Source: Neospora caninum Liverpool
Lineage: Eukaryota; Apicomplexa; Conoidasida; Eucoccidiorida; Sarcocystidae
Direction: 5' to 3'
Assembly: GCF_000208865.1 (NCBI RefSeq)
Contig: NC_018398.1
Span: forward strand, 3,924,812 to 3,988,811
DNA: 64,000 nt
The notes under the pieces were generated by a model, which was not told the DNA's origin, searched no databases, and worked only from the letters and a program-made list of their open reading frames with translations. Shown here one piece after another: positions 12,053-23,747 of this stretch. The position numbers were made by a program, and so were the translations under genes. Every line of letters starts with the position of its first letter. Within the stretch, counting starts at the first letter, position 1.

Positions 12053-15000
12053 ATGGAGTGTCTGCGCAAACGCACTGGCCTTCGCGGGCGCCAACACGCC
12101 CTCGAGAAGCGAGCTCGCTCTCCGTCGCCGACGCGCGAGGGCCTCTCTTCGCTGTACGCCCCGACGGGAGGCTTACACGTGACGCCTGCGCGCCCCATCA
12201 CGCTCGTCGCACGCGGGTTTTCCCACGCCATTCGGATGAAGTCGCAAATCCCTTGCATAAAATTCGCGTCGCCTTGCCTACCTGAAAAAGGGGAAAGAAC
12301 CCGCGCAGAGGCGAAGGAGCCAGGCAACGAAACCCAGCCTTTCGCCTCGCCGAACCCTCCCGGCCCGCCCGGGCCATCTGCGTGTCGAGCAGGCCGAACG
12401 GAGACCCCGGGACACGACGCCGTCGATCTAGAACAGGCTTCTGGCGACGACAGGCACACGGGAGACTGCCCGACGCAGAACCGCACCCCCGAAGAGGGTA
12501 GCACGGACGGGGAGTCGCCGCAGGAAGCGGAAGGGCCTCTCAAATTCATTCTCAAAGACATTGACCTCTGCGCGAAACCCGGAGAGATGCTTGTGATTAT
12601 GGGTCCCAGTGGCTCGGGGAAAACGACGCTCCTCAACGCGCTGGCAGGTGAGGCGGCGTCGCAGAGAGAGAGAGAGGGAGGAGAGGGAGGAAACGAGGAA
12701 AACGAAGCGCGCGTGGAGGAGACGCGAGGTGGACGAGGGGCGCGTCCTTTTAAAAAGTCCTGAAAGGAAAAGAGAGAGGATGTCGCAACGCGGCCCACAG
12801 AAAACAGCGGAAGTCGCGGAACAACGAACATGGTGAACGCGAGTGGGAAGGAGAAAGCGAGAAGGGGAAAAAAGGCGGAAAGACATGAGGGAAAACGAGG
12901 TGGGAAAGAAACGGTCAAAATGAAAGCAGAGCGGCAGAGACAGCCCACATACTGGCAGGGGTAAGAAAGGCACTATCGTTTTTTCGTGGAATGGTTCTTC
13001 GCCTCATGTCTCTCTACTTCCCGTTCTTGACCATCCGCATCATGTACATATGAACTGCTTGTCTGTATCGTGTCTTCCCTCCTGCCATCTTTTTCTTCTT
13101 TCGTCCCTCTTGTCAATCGACGCTCTTTGTTGGTCTCCCGCACAGCTTCTCCCTTTCGTCTCCTCTTCTCTCCTTCTCTTCTTTGTCCTTTTCCTTTCTC
13201 CCTGGTGCCGTTGTCGTTCTGCAAGCTCTGCCGCGCGTCTCCCTGTGTACGTCTTTCTCCCCAACAATTCCCCCGTCCTCTCCCGGTATCCTGTCTCCTC
13301 TTTTCCAGGCCCCCAGCCGTGGCTCTGATTGCCTTTTTCTCTTTCTTCTTCGTTACACTCTTCATGTGCACGTTGTGCACCTCTCTTTGTTTCGTGTCTT
13401 GTGTTACCGATTGTCTTCAGGGCGGTCACCTCCCTCGTCACGCGTTGCTCAGGACGGATCGCTTCTCTATCTGGGCCTGCAGCCGGGAGAGCCCCTCTCT
13501 TCAATCTCCACATACGTTATGCAGGCAAGAAAGCACACGCTGCGATGCGCGTCTCCTTTGCTTGTTTTTCCCCGCTCTGGTTTTCTACATTTTCGCGCGC
13601 TCGTACACACGTTGCCTTCTTCCACGCTCCGGATCAGGTCCAGTGCACGCGCGTTTGCGCGTTGCTGGCGGCGAGTGGGGCGGTAGCAGGAACAGGGGAG
13701 GAGGCAGAGTAGGGAGCAGAGGAAACGCGCGAAGGAACAGGCGAAGCGTCTGGAAACAGAGGCAGACCGAGATGGCGAGATCGGGCGTTTCCTGTCTGGT
13801 GTCGCCTGTTTAGTGAGGCACATTCACTGTCGAGTGCCGCAGAAGGCTCCCGGGTTTCGTTCTGTCCCGCCCTTCCCCGTTTGTTGTGTCTTGTGCTTCA
13901 CCTGCAAAGTGGGAGGAGAGGCTGCAAACGTCATCGAAGATTGTGTGCGCGTTTCGGTTCCTCAGAAAGACAAGGTCCCCGAGCTCCTTACTGTCCATGA
14001 GTACGTCACCTTCTGTTCTCGCCTCAAGATGCGGGATGCGACGGAAGAAGTAAGGCGGCAGAGAACCTTGTGGAGCTGGGCTTTCCCTCGCATCCTTTGG
14101 TTTTTCTTAGCTCACTCGTGTCGCCTCCCGACGTGTCTGATCCGTTCTCGTGTTTTCTGGTTTCTTCGCATGCTTCCGCTCTTTCCTCGACCCCAAGTTC
14201 TGCAGTTTTTTTCGTCCGGCCTCCTGCCCACGTCGTCGTTTCCTGAACGGGCTGCCTTCCCTCTACACGGCCGTCGCTCATGGCCTGCGTAACTTGTCTC
14301 TGCAGGAGCGCGTAGCGCGCGTGGAGGTTGTCCTCCGCGAACTGGGTCTGTGGCGAAGCCGCTTTACGCGCGTCGGCGGAAGCGCAAAGAAAGGCCTTAG
14401 CGGAGGCGAAGTCAAACGTCTCGCCCTTGCGGTGGAACTGCTGCACAACCCGTCCCTCATTTTCCTTGGTAAGCAATCGGGGGCCGTGACTTTTCTCAGG
14501 CTTTGTCCACTGGCTCTCAAAGGATCAGACTTTCAGCGCAGTCAACTGCCTGTCCGTCTGAACGCCATTTCGGTGGCGCTAGCGCGCCTTCAACTCTTCA
14601 CCCCTCTCGGTCTCGGGGTCGGTTTCGGCACACGCCTCCGCACCGGTCCAGTACACTCATGAAGCTTTCTCCGCGTTGAGGACCCCCCGCGCGGCGTTCT
14701 GGCTGTAGCCGCGGGGGTATCGACGCGCCAGCCTACACACACACACACACACACACACGTACATTTATGCAGGTATGTTGTTCGACGCGGATATGGTGGT
14801 ACGCCTCCCTGTCTCGTGTCGGCTGATATGTTTTTCTACGTTATGCCGTCCCTTCTCTCGGGGGAGTGCCTTTCGCGTGTTTGTGTTCTCGGCGTTTCGT
14901 GCAAGTGTCGGTTCTTCTGGAACGCTGCGTTTCGGGCTGTCCCTGCGTCGCGCTTTTGTCCGTCGCGTTCGGTCAGGAGCGGAGTCGATGCCTCTCTCTT

Positions 15001-18000
15001 CTTAGCTGTCCCGGCAGGCGTTTGTGTTCTCCCTTGGGTCTGCTGGACTTGGCGGTGCCGTCTTTGACTCCGTCCACGCAGACGAACCGACCAGCGGTCT
15101 CGACGCAGCGCTCGCCTTCGAGACGATGAAGCTCCTGCTTCGCCTTGCGCGCCAAGGAGGCCGAACGATTCTGTGCACGATTCACCAACCTCGCAGCCAG
15201 GTAATCCGCACCAGCGGCCCATCTCCGTCCTTGCCTCCGCCTTCCCGGTTTGGTTCCTGGCTCGGTGTTTGCGGCCGCGGCCTCGCGTCCGCAGCGGCAT
15301 TCGCGCGCCTCCCTTCTCCACGTGTTTTCTCTCTCTGCGCAGCTTTTCGCGATGTTTGATCGCCTGGTCCTGATGTTTGAGGGGCGCATCGTGTTCCAAG
15401 GGCCGGCGCGGCAGTGCGTGTCCTACTTTGCCAAGCGCGGGTTCCACTGCCCGCCGCAGTTCAACCCTGCGGACTTCATCCTCGATCTCTTGAACGTCAC
15501 GACTCTGACGGCAAACGCACCCCTCGTCTGCCCGCAGTCCGAAGGGTCCCTCAGCGCCCAGTCGCTCCTCGACGCCGAACTGCAAAAAGTCCACACGCTC
15601 GAACTGCAGCGGCTCGAGCTCCTGAAGCAGACAGAAGGCGCGACCGACGCGAGACACCTGGAAGAAGGACAGCCCGGCAGCTGGCCTCTGGCGCGCGGGG
15701 CGAATGGCGAGGCCGCAGACGGAGAGGCGCGGCCGACACCGGAAGGCCTCGGGGAAGAGACGAGCACACTGCTCGAGGTCCCCGCAGGCGTCCCCGAGTC
15801 CACGGGCGGCGGGGACGGACATCAAGACGAAAAGGAGTCAAAGACAGAAAACGGCTCCAGTCCGCCTGTGCCTCGGCACAGGCACCACGGACCGCAGGCG
15901 GGCCAGACCGGGCGAAGGCGCCGCGGAAACGAGGAAGGGACTCCGCCGGGGTCCGGCGCTGCCGGTGGATCTGGAGAAGGTCGGAAGGGCGTGTCCGTGC
16001 TGTCGATCGCGTCCGCTGCGCCGTCTGAGATTGCCACCAGCGACAACGATGCATCGGGCGTACGAGGCTCGCAGCCGCCGAGCCGGCCGGGAGACGAAGA
16101 AGACGCGCAGGCGCAACGACGCTCGCGGACCCAGGGCGGGGCCAACGTGAGCGGCTTCGTGGACGCCGAGGAAGCGCCGGGCGAAATTCACCGCGTCCTC
16201 GTCGATGAGAACGACGTGAAGCGGCTCGCCGAGTCGTACGCCGCAAGTCCAGAGCGGGCGCATGTCGTCGACGTGATCGAACAAGTTCTCCAGGCCGCGG
16301 CGCCCGAGCAAGTCAAACGTGGAGGTCGAGCTGCAGTCGTCAAGCGGCTACTGCCGCAACGCCGGTGGTAAATCGAGCCAGGAGACCTAGATTTGTGAAA
16401 GCGGGAGAGAGACAGTGAGACGGGCACGCGGGAGATGCTGGTAGACGCATCTGAAGGGAAAGCGACTCTGCAAGAGAGCGACAATGTGCCAGGGGTAGCG
16501 ACGTCGGCGGAGACGGCCGCGGACGGATAGGGCGGCCGATACAAACACGACTACGCAAGGCATTGCACTGCCCCGACTGCAAACCGCTGCTTGCGCGTGG
16601 CACCGATCGTTCACAAGCAACGGGCAGTGCGAGGCAACAGAGGGTCCGGGGACTGAATAGGCTCCGGGCCGGTTGTCTCCGTTTCACGTAGGCTTGGTCC
16701 TTGAAGCAAATCGCGCAGGTCGCATCCAAAAGTGTATACACAGAGGTGTAGGATGGCAGGAGGCACCGGTAGCGAAACGTCGGCGTTCCAAACCCGGAGA
16801 GCTTATCTGGTCATCACGAACATCTTTCTTCTCGGCATGGCGGCAGTCTGCACAAAAATTTCCTGTCGTTCTCGCCACGCCTGTGTCGCTGTCTGCTCAG
16901 GTCCGATTGGGGACGCGAAGTTTGCGTCCTCATTCAGATGGGTTTTCTAAATCACGTCAGGAACCCAATGAGTTCTCTTGTTCAACTCGGGCTGAACATC
17001 GTCCTCGGCCTCATCTTCGGTAGGCTCTCCACGCACGCTGCGCAATTCTTGACAGATCTGGGCCAGCGGAACGCCTAACGAACTCCTGAGCGAGCACGAG
17101 AGCGCGATGTGCCTCAACACCAATACTGGCTGTGGCCTTGGAACTCAAGACAAAAGGAAACGCGCAACCCATGCTTGCATTTGCTATGCATGTATTTCTA
17201 TCCATATTTATGTTTCTAGAGAAGAGGCAGTTTCCGTGCATTCGCACACGTGCGCTTCATGAGCATGAAGTTTTCCGGTACAAGCCTCGGAGCTGTCTGT
17301 CGGTCCACAGGTATACATGGCTTTGTACGCTTCCTGAGTTTGTTTGGGTCCCCCGGCACTTCTCTGCAGCGTGGAGCTTCGGTGCATGTGTGCGTGTCTG
17401 GGTTCTGCTTGTGGATCAGGCGCGATTTTCTTCAACATTCCTGGGCAAGGAAAGACCTTCGAGTCAGGGAGGAATCTTCTTGGGTGTCTCTTCTTCCTCG
17501 GCTCTCAGCTGGTCTTTGGCCCCCTTGACTGTCTCGTACTTTTCTGCACGGACCGCGAGCTCTTCAACAGGTGAGAGCACCACAAAGCATGCGTCTTCGT
17601 CTCTCCCCTTTCCTCCATTACGGCTTTCTCTCGTTCGCTCTACAGTCGGCTCGCGGCCGGTGTCTCTTCCGCCCCGTTTTCTCTCCTCCCTCGGCTTCTT
17701 CCCGCCGTGCAGCCTCCGCGCGCTCCCGGAGTTCCTCCCTTGTCACTCTGCGTTTGCTCTCGCGCTCCTTTTGTCTCGCCGCCGTTTGGCGCGTAACGTC
17801 TCCGTATCGGTTGCTCGTGCCTTGTTCTCTCCGTGCGCCCCCGTCGGCAGTCGCTTCCCCTCATTCGCCATCTGCGCTTCCTAACAGAGTCAGGGCTCCA
17901 GGGATCGGTCCGGTCCTCTCTTTCATGGTTCGCTTCCACGCCAGAGCCGGACTTAAATTGCTTTTCCCTTCCCACGCGCTGCTCTGCAAGTCCACGGGTG

Positions 18001-20118
18001 TTTTTCCGCCCTTCTTTGGCTCCTTGTTTTCAGAGACACAGCGAATGGCAACTACACTCCCTCCTCGTTCTTCGTCGCCAAGAGCCTCTCGAATCTGCCT
18101 TTCGAGCACATTCCCCTGACCTGCGTCACGCTCATCGCCTACGTGATGTGTGGTGAGGCTTTCTGTTTGCGGCCACTCGTGCTCGTTCTTGTTTGCCACT
18201 CTGTTCCTCTCCTGGTTTCGCGCCTTGTGTGAGCTTTGTGTGTTTGTCAATTTCTGTCCACCGTGCACTTTGAGCGTGGCTTCTCAACGTGCCGTCGTGG
18301 CCGCCCCGGGTTGTTCCCTCTCCGTTAACCTCTGTCGATTGTCTTTTGATGTCTGTGGCAATTGTGTGCTCCGTTCCGGGCCTACTTCATTCTGGCTATT
18401 CATGCCTGCCTCTCGAGGCGCATCTGCCTCATGCGGTCGTTTGCAGTCGATTTCTGGTGCCCCCGTCTTCTCGCATCGTCGCTTCTCGCTTGTTTGCGCG
18501 GCTTCGACTTCCCACTTGTACGTGGGAGGTGTCCGCGTTTCTTTTGCTTGCTGTCCTTTGGTGTTGTCCAGGCCTGCACAGAGGCGCGGCGCATTTCTTC
18601 ATCTACTTCTTCATCGGGCAACTGTCGATATTCGCGTCGACCTCTCTCCTGGGGTTCATTTCTGCTGCATGTAAGCCCTGAAGCCACATACAGCGGCATA
18701 CCGGAGTGTTTCGTGAAGCGTGGTCTCTCCGGGTGTTTTTCGGAGGCTCCACTCGGTGGTCCAGGAGAGGAGACAGAACAAGGAGACATGCGGAGACCAG
18801 AGCCACGCGGCACGACTCGAGCGACTGAGGGGGGGGGTTTGTGTGCTCTGCTGTCTTCATATGCGAACCGAACGATGCGTTTGTGCTTTCGAACACCGAG
18901 GCTCCACTTTTCTATGCCGCGATGGTGAAGAGCAGTTTTCCTCAATCTGGCATCTTGTCTGTTCTTTCCACAGCTCCGCGGATTGCGGTCGCGCAGGCGG
19001 TTGCCCCCATTATTCTTCTCATATTTCTTCTCGTCACGGGCTACTACATTCGCGCCGATGACATTCCGGTGGGTTAGCCTTTCGCTTCTCGTTTGTCGCC
19101 GGATACCCCGGCTCACCGGTTCCTCTTGGTCGGGTTCCCGATCTATCTTTCCTGCACTTCCCGTCTTTCTTCTTTACATAGTGTCGAATTTTGGCACACT
19201 GCTGGAGTGGAGCCACAGTCTGGACGCGCGTGCGTGTGGGTACTGTTTTCCATGCCCAGTTCCGAAGCGTAGGAGATGTCCACCGCTTCCACAAGTTTGG
19301 TGAAGTCACAGTTGTGTGGGCGCCTCTCCTATCAGCATGCGACATGAGCCTCGCCAGCGTCACTGTGTTTGCCAGCGCAGGGAATAGTTCCCCACGTTTC
19401 CGTCGCACACACTTGACTCAGTACTACACCCATTTGTACTTCGAAGGAGCAGTCCTACTGCTTTCGTGCGGCGCATTCTCCTGTTGGACGACTCCGCGAG
19501 TATCCTCCTATACACTGGCTTTGTTTATTTAAAGTGGAGTCCTGCATCACATACATGCTCCACCGTGTGTGCATGCACGCGTGCACGCACTTGTCGATTA
19601 CCTGTATATACAGATTGCAAATATGCATCTAGAGACCGATCGGAGTGTAGCTGTTCGCTCGGGCTCGCTGTCTCTCTCCCCAGTGGCCTCGGTGTGGCAA
19701 ACACGACTCCTCACAGCCGCTGTGCCTGTCTGTCTACATAGACGCACTTTTGTGTCTGTGCGGCTCCTCTGCAAGGCTCCAGTGACCGTTTCCCGTTGAG
19801 TTTTCTCTCCTCTCTACGCTTCCAGAAGCGTTCCCGCAGTTTCTGCTTTTTCCACGGTGTCTGCAGGCCGCCATCCGATGGCTGAAATACTTGTCGCCTA
19901 TCCACTATTCGTACGTGGCTCTGGCTCTCAATCAGTTCCCGCCGGACGAATACTGGGGCGAGCTCTCCAATAGGGACTTACTCGAGTCCTACGGAGGCAT
20001 TACCAAGACGGATCTGGGGTTCTACGTCGGCATGCTTGCTCTGCTCGGATGCATCTTTCGAGTGTTTTCGTTCGTCTGTCTGAAGTGCATGCACCGGCGC
20101 ATCGGCCTCGAAGCGTGA
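12053..20118 (+). CDS. ABC transporter G subfamily (white/ABCG half-transporter), 12 exons
   Basis: This is a half-transporter with the ABCG order (nucleotide-binding domain, then membrane domain). It probably dimerises to move sterols or phospholipids across a membrane, as reported for other T. gondii ABCG proteins; the substrate is inferred. Exons: 12053-12647, 13421-13524, 13966-14049, 14306-14468, 15082-15200, 15343-16367, 16901-17019, 17420-17570, 18034-18152, 18572-18670, 18974-19068, 19867-20118, giving about 974 residues. Walker [10 protein letters not shown] is at ~184-192, signature LSGGE at ~292-296, Walker B LIFLDEP at ~312-318 (the Asp codon is split by an intron), then TSGLD and the switch His (TIHQP). 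A ~270-residue acidic low-complexity linker in exon 6 separates the two domains. The membrane domain starts at [22 protein letters not shown] and includes RELFNRDTANG..., typical of ABCG2 relatives. Intron 2 uses a GC donor. The exon 6 donor could be at 16364 or 16367; both keep the frame. Confidence 0.95.
14734..14758. repeat. (AC)n microsatellite in ABCG intron 4
   Basis: An uninterrupted AC dinucleotide tract of about 12 units lies inside the intron between the signature-motif exon and the Walker B exon. Confidence 0.95.
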
Positions 20119-20601
20119 ACAACCAGACCGACGGTGGAAGGTCACAAAACGAACCGTTGAACAGACCGACGGTGGAAGGTCACAAAGCGAACCGTTGAAC
20201 AGACCGACGGTGGAAGGTCACAAAACGAACCGTTGAACAGACCGACGGTGGAAGGTCACAAAACGAACCGTTGAACAGACCGTGCTCCAAGGCCGCTTAG
20301 AGGGGCTGGCACGGCCGCTGAGACACAACGGATTCGTCCCGGAAGACTGATCGCACTGTGAAATCGGGGATCCATAGTGATGCTTCTGTAGTGTTTGTGA
20401 CCGGTATGTCTTCGACGCAGGCTGATTTTCGGCAATTTAGTCTGCCATACGCTGTAGAGGGCTACTAGTTTGTACAGCGCTGATTTTCCACTTGCAGTTT
20501 TTGTGGTGACCCGTCTCTCACCCGATCCAATGCGACGCAGCACGCGGGTTCGTGTCTTGCGTGTCGCTTCCTATAATGCACCGGTGAATTAAAACCTAAA
20601 G
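20119..20601. other. Spacer between ABCG stop and first secreted-protein gene
   Basis: Apart from the 38-bp repeat array, this short region carries the presumed promoter and 5' UTR of the gene at 20602. Its last ~100 bases resemble the sequence just upstream of the paralogue at 23748, including a shared ACCGGTGAAT shortly before each start codon. Confidence 0.6.
20124..20282. repeat. 38-bp direct tandem repeat, about 4 copies
   Basis: A 38-bp unit starting CAGACCGACGGTGGAAGGTC and ending near CCGTTGAA is repeated about 4.2 times, almost without mismatches (one A-to-G in the second copy). It begins six bases after the ABCG stop codon, so it should be part of the ABCG 3' UTR. There are no unique spacers between units. 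Confidence 0.95.
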
Positions 20602-21411
20602 ATGAAGACAAGAGGCGATCGTTCGAAGCGCGGAAGCAAACGCCTGGCCCTTTGTTGCTTATTTGCCTTGTTCTCTGTCGGCGGCATATGCTCAGTGGTA
20701 GCCTCAAACGGAAAGCCGGAGCCACGTTTAGAGAATTCGGGAGCGGAAAAGAGCAAATTGACTCCACAAGGGGCTCCCAACGTTAGCACGGGAACTTCAC
20801 CTGTGGAGGGCCATGGTTACTCTGACCACACAGGGAGGGGTCTCTTGCCAGTGGAGCAAGCGCCGTCAGCGGCATCGGCCGGGCCAACATCACCGCGAGC
20901 ACCCATTCGCCCCAGCGTTGGATCTTCTGTGCATCAGAGCGGCAGAGTGAAACGCTTGGTAAGGGAACTGGAAAAACGACTCAGCGCTGGCCGCGAACGC
21001 CGAGGCTCCTCACCTTCCGGACGGTCGTCGACGTCACTGCCGAGGTCTGGATCCTCTGGAGTTGCTCGGGAGAGGAGAGGTTTGCCCGACATTTTTGTCA
21101 AGTCGGGTGAGCAAGCGCCGAGCCGGGGAGACGCAGACTCGGATTCACAGCGGACGGGACGCTACGCCTCACCGCGTCAGCCTGTGTCGGGCTCCGAGCC
21201 ACCTGCCGGCAAAACCCCACAACATTTTCCCCTGCCGACGCCTGTTTCTGGTACACGTGTGAGTCAGAGCGTGGAGGCTTTTTTCCCTCACGTGTCGGGT
21301 CCTTGCCCTCGGGGGGTAGGCGCTCAGTGGGCCACGCTCGTGTCAGTACCCCGGGGGCTACCAGCGGCAAAAGGCGACACGGTCCAGTGGTTCCCATCTG
21401 GGAACCATTAA
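20602..21411 (+). CDS. Small secreted protein, paralogue of the downstream SH3/ITIM-motif effector
   Basis: A single-exon frame of 269 residues. Residues ~14-36 (KRLALCCLFALFSVGGICSV) form a signal peptide that aligns with that of the gene at 23748, so the two are local duplicates. The mature part is Pro/Ser/Arg-rich and predicted disordered, with no recognised fold. It lacks both motif classes of its neighbour. There is no PPVPPR repeat, and where the neighbour has YATL this protein has WATL (Trp243). The frame ends at 21411, but another frame stays open from 21303 to 21542 and encodes a tyrosine-containing stretch (RESVYDLSGYERC), suggesting a possible frameshift near the 3' end. A secreted rhoptry or dense-granule protein is the best guess, and degeneration is possible. 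The start was chosen because it gives the conserved signal peptide at the expected position. Confidence 0.65.
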   Translation: MKTRGDRSKRGSKRLALCCLFALFSVGGICSVVASNGKPEPRLENSGAEKSKLTPQGAPNVSTGTSPVEGHGYSDHTGRGLLPVEQAPSAASAGPTSPRAPIRPSVGSSVHQSGRVKRLVRELEKRLSAGRERRGSSPSGRSSTSLPRSGSSGVARERRGLPDIFVKSGEQAPSRGDADSDSQRTGRYASPRQPVSGSEPPAGKTPQHFPLPTPVSGTRVSQSVEAFFPHVSGPCPRGVGAQWATLVSVPRGLPAAKGDTVQWFPSGNH

Positions 21412-23747
21412 AATATCGTGAAAGCGTTTACGACCTTTCAGGATACGAACGGTGTCGGATCGCAGGCAAGTACAGAGCTGGAGGCGGAAATGGGCAGCGC
21501 GTCCGAATATGTTTTGGCTCCGCTGATGCAACTGTGAGGTGAATGAATGAAGTACCCAGGTCCGTCATTGCGGCTGCCTCACCAAGGCATTGTAGATTGG
21601 CTGACTGCTGCCAACGCCAGAAGAGGAATTTTGTGTAGGTAGTCGTCAACCCAAGTACGTGCTTCCATGCAGTCAACCCAAGGACGTGCTTCCATGCAGT
21701 CAACCCAAGGACGTGCTTCCATGCACGTAATCATCCCCCAGCACGTAAGTAGAGTGAACCTTTTGGGCGTTGGAGAAGATGGGACTGCCTTGCTATTCCG
21801 GGTTGTTTGGGGGGCTTATGTACAGATTTGGCGTTTGTTGAGTCGTTTAAACTTTAAATGGCAGCTGTTCGCGGAAGAATGAAAGCCCCTTGGTTTCCGT
21901 TGCAGCTGGTCCGGTGTGTGCAGTTGGCTGGCTGTCACTGGTCGGTTGATCGTAACGACCAACGTAGCTCGTAACACGGCCGCTGAATTCAACAAAAGGC
22001 CGGTCACATGTACGACACACACTGTGAACAGAAGCCATCGACCAACGCAGTTTTTCCGCAAGGAAACATGCCTGCCTCCAGGAATACTGGTGGCCGCAGT
22101 GGATTCGTGGACACTCTGGCATCCGGTTGCATCAGCGCATGCAGTCTGAGCTGCTTATTGGATATTTGATCCTTATTTGTCGTAGCGACACGGTGCCGCA
22201 AATTATGTGAACTCACGCGATCGAAGATTCGAAGTTTACCGCGAGGCTATTCAACTCTCTCATGCCACCAGCTACATTGAGGTTTGTGTTACTTTATTAG
22301 GCTGCTTCCGGGCCACCGCTCAGCAGAGCTCCTTGTTTGGTCTTAAATTGTCTTCCTGTCACGCTTAGCTCTTCCCAAAGTTATTTTGCTTTAAACTTGT
22401 GAAGTGCGATGCCAGTTTTGAACCAGTGATGGGATCCGTTCCACGTGCCGGAACACTTCTCACTCATGTTTCTACGGTTGCAGCCAGAATGAAATGGAAA
22501 TAGGAGGCCGATGCACGTGGAAAAGTGGCAACTGTTGCCACGGTGCAGTTTGCCGTTAGTGTCGCCGCCCATGAAAAGGTTCCTGACACTCCGGCGAAAC
22601 ATGATTCATCATCTTGAATCACTGATATAGCGTCGTCACGGGGCAGCCTGACGTGGCGAGTTCAGCATGTCCTAGAACAAACGCATTTACCATGCGGGAA
22701 AGCAGCCACGCTCTCCGTTTAATGATTAATGCGTGTATCAGGCACTGGCAATTCTGCCGTGGGCAACAACTTGTAAATATCATCCCAGCAGGACGACAGA
22801 GGCTTGCCAGCGCACGCACACCCGCTTCAGGCATTCTGCAGCGAAAGGTTCCGGCAGACAGCGTGCCACGAATCACACGATAAATTGGTGTTCCATGGCA
22901 CTGAAGACCGAAGGGTAAAGGGATGAGAAACGCACGTCCCGCCCTCATGTCGCTGTTCTGCTGGCCTTCTCATTTTATCAGCGCTGAGCTTTGAAGACAT
23001 TATTTGTCCTCGATCTGTGTCGATCAGCGGCTCGGAGTGCCCGCTACTCCACCGCGTCACTATGCACCACACCGCTTGAGACCTGCGATGACCACCCCAA
23101 GGCAGCTGCAAACTATGTTCCACGTGGCTATGTGCGGCTAGCAGTTTCCGTATGTCATGCAGGGTTAAAGACCGGATCGGTGGAATCTCATTCCAACTCT
23201 GTTCGACCGTTGAACATTTCGTGCCGACGAACCCAGCCTCCAACTCCTGAGGAAATGTTCCGCTAACCGGCCATCGCCCCTCGAAAGTACAGAGAGAACC
23301 AAGAGTTGTATCGGAAAAAGACACGGTTCCTCGATGTTACGCGTGTCCTGGAGACAAACGAACAGCCAATGAAGAAGTGACTCTACGGGCCAAATCGCCG
23401 TCGCAAAGCCGAGCCTCCCACAGTGTGAGCCTCACGCGCGCTCTGCGACCGCTTGGCGAGGTGGTATGGCCAGAAACAGACACGCTGCCATTTGCCGCGC
23501 AACCACAGGAGGGGTACTCCAGGTTTGAGCGGTAGTGCGTGCTGGTATCTTTTTTTGTGGCCGTTACTTTTGTAACAGAGATCGTGCCGCGACAGTTGGT
23601 TTTGTCTCACACAACAGGACGGTTCTGTCATACAATACAACGACGTTTGAGGCCCAGTCTTTTTGTTGTGGCCCATTGTAACGGCTACTCATGTCACAGC
23701 TAACTGGTCTTGTTTCTTGTCTCGCTCCCCGCAGACCGGTGAATGAG
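21412..23747. other. Spacer between the two secreted-protein paralogues
   Basis: It contains the out-of-frame tail after the first paralogue, the 27-bp repeat and about 2 kb of unremarkable sequence. The last ~100 bases resemble the region upstream of the first paralogue. A pyrimidine-rich stretch ending CCGCAG directly before ACCGGTGAATGAG could be a 3' splice site in the 5' UTR. Confidence 0.5.
21645..21725. repeat. 27-bp direct tandem repeat, 3 copies
   Basis: Three adjacent 27-bp units (each beginning GTCAACCCAAG and containing ACGTGCTTCCATGC) lie just downstream of the first secreted-protein gene. The first copy differs by one base. The unit length is a multiple of three, but no convincing coding frame uses it. 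Confidence 0.95.

Noticed and set aside
11941..12948. 335-codon minus-strand frame
   Set aside because: It is antisense to ABCG exon 1, which has the Walker A motif on the plus strand.
14836..15825. 329-codon minus-strand frame
   Set aside because: It lies opposite the ABCG Walker B exon and the GC-rich linker exon, where long antisense frames are expected.
20124..20282. CRISPR-like array
   Set aside because: The units are directly adjacent with no spacers, and the genome is eukaryotic.
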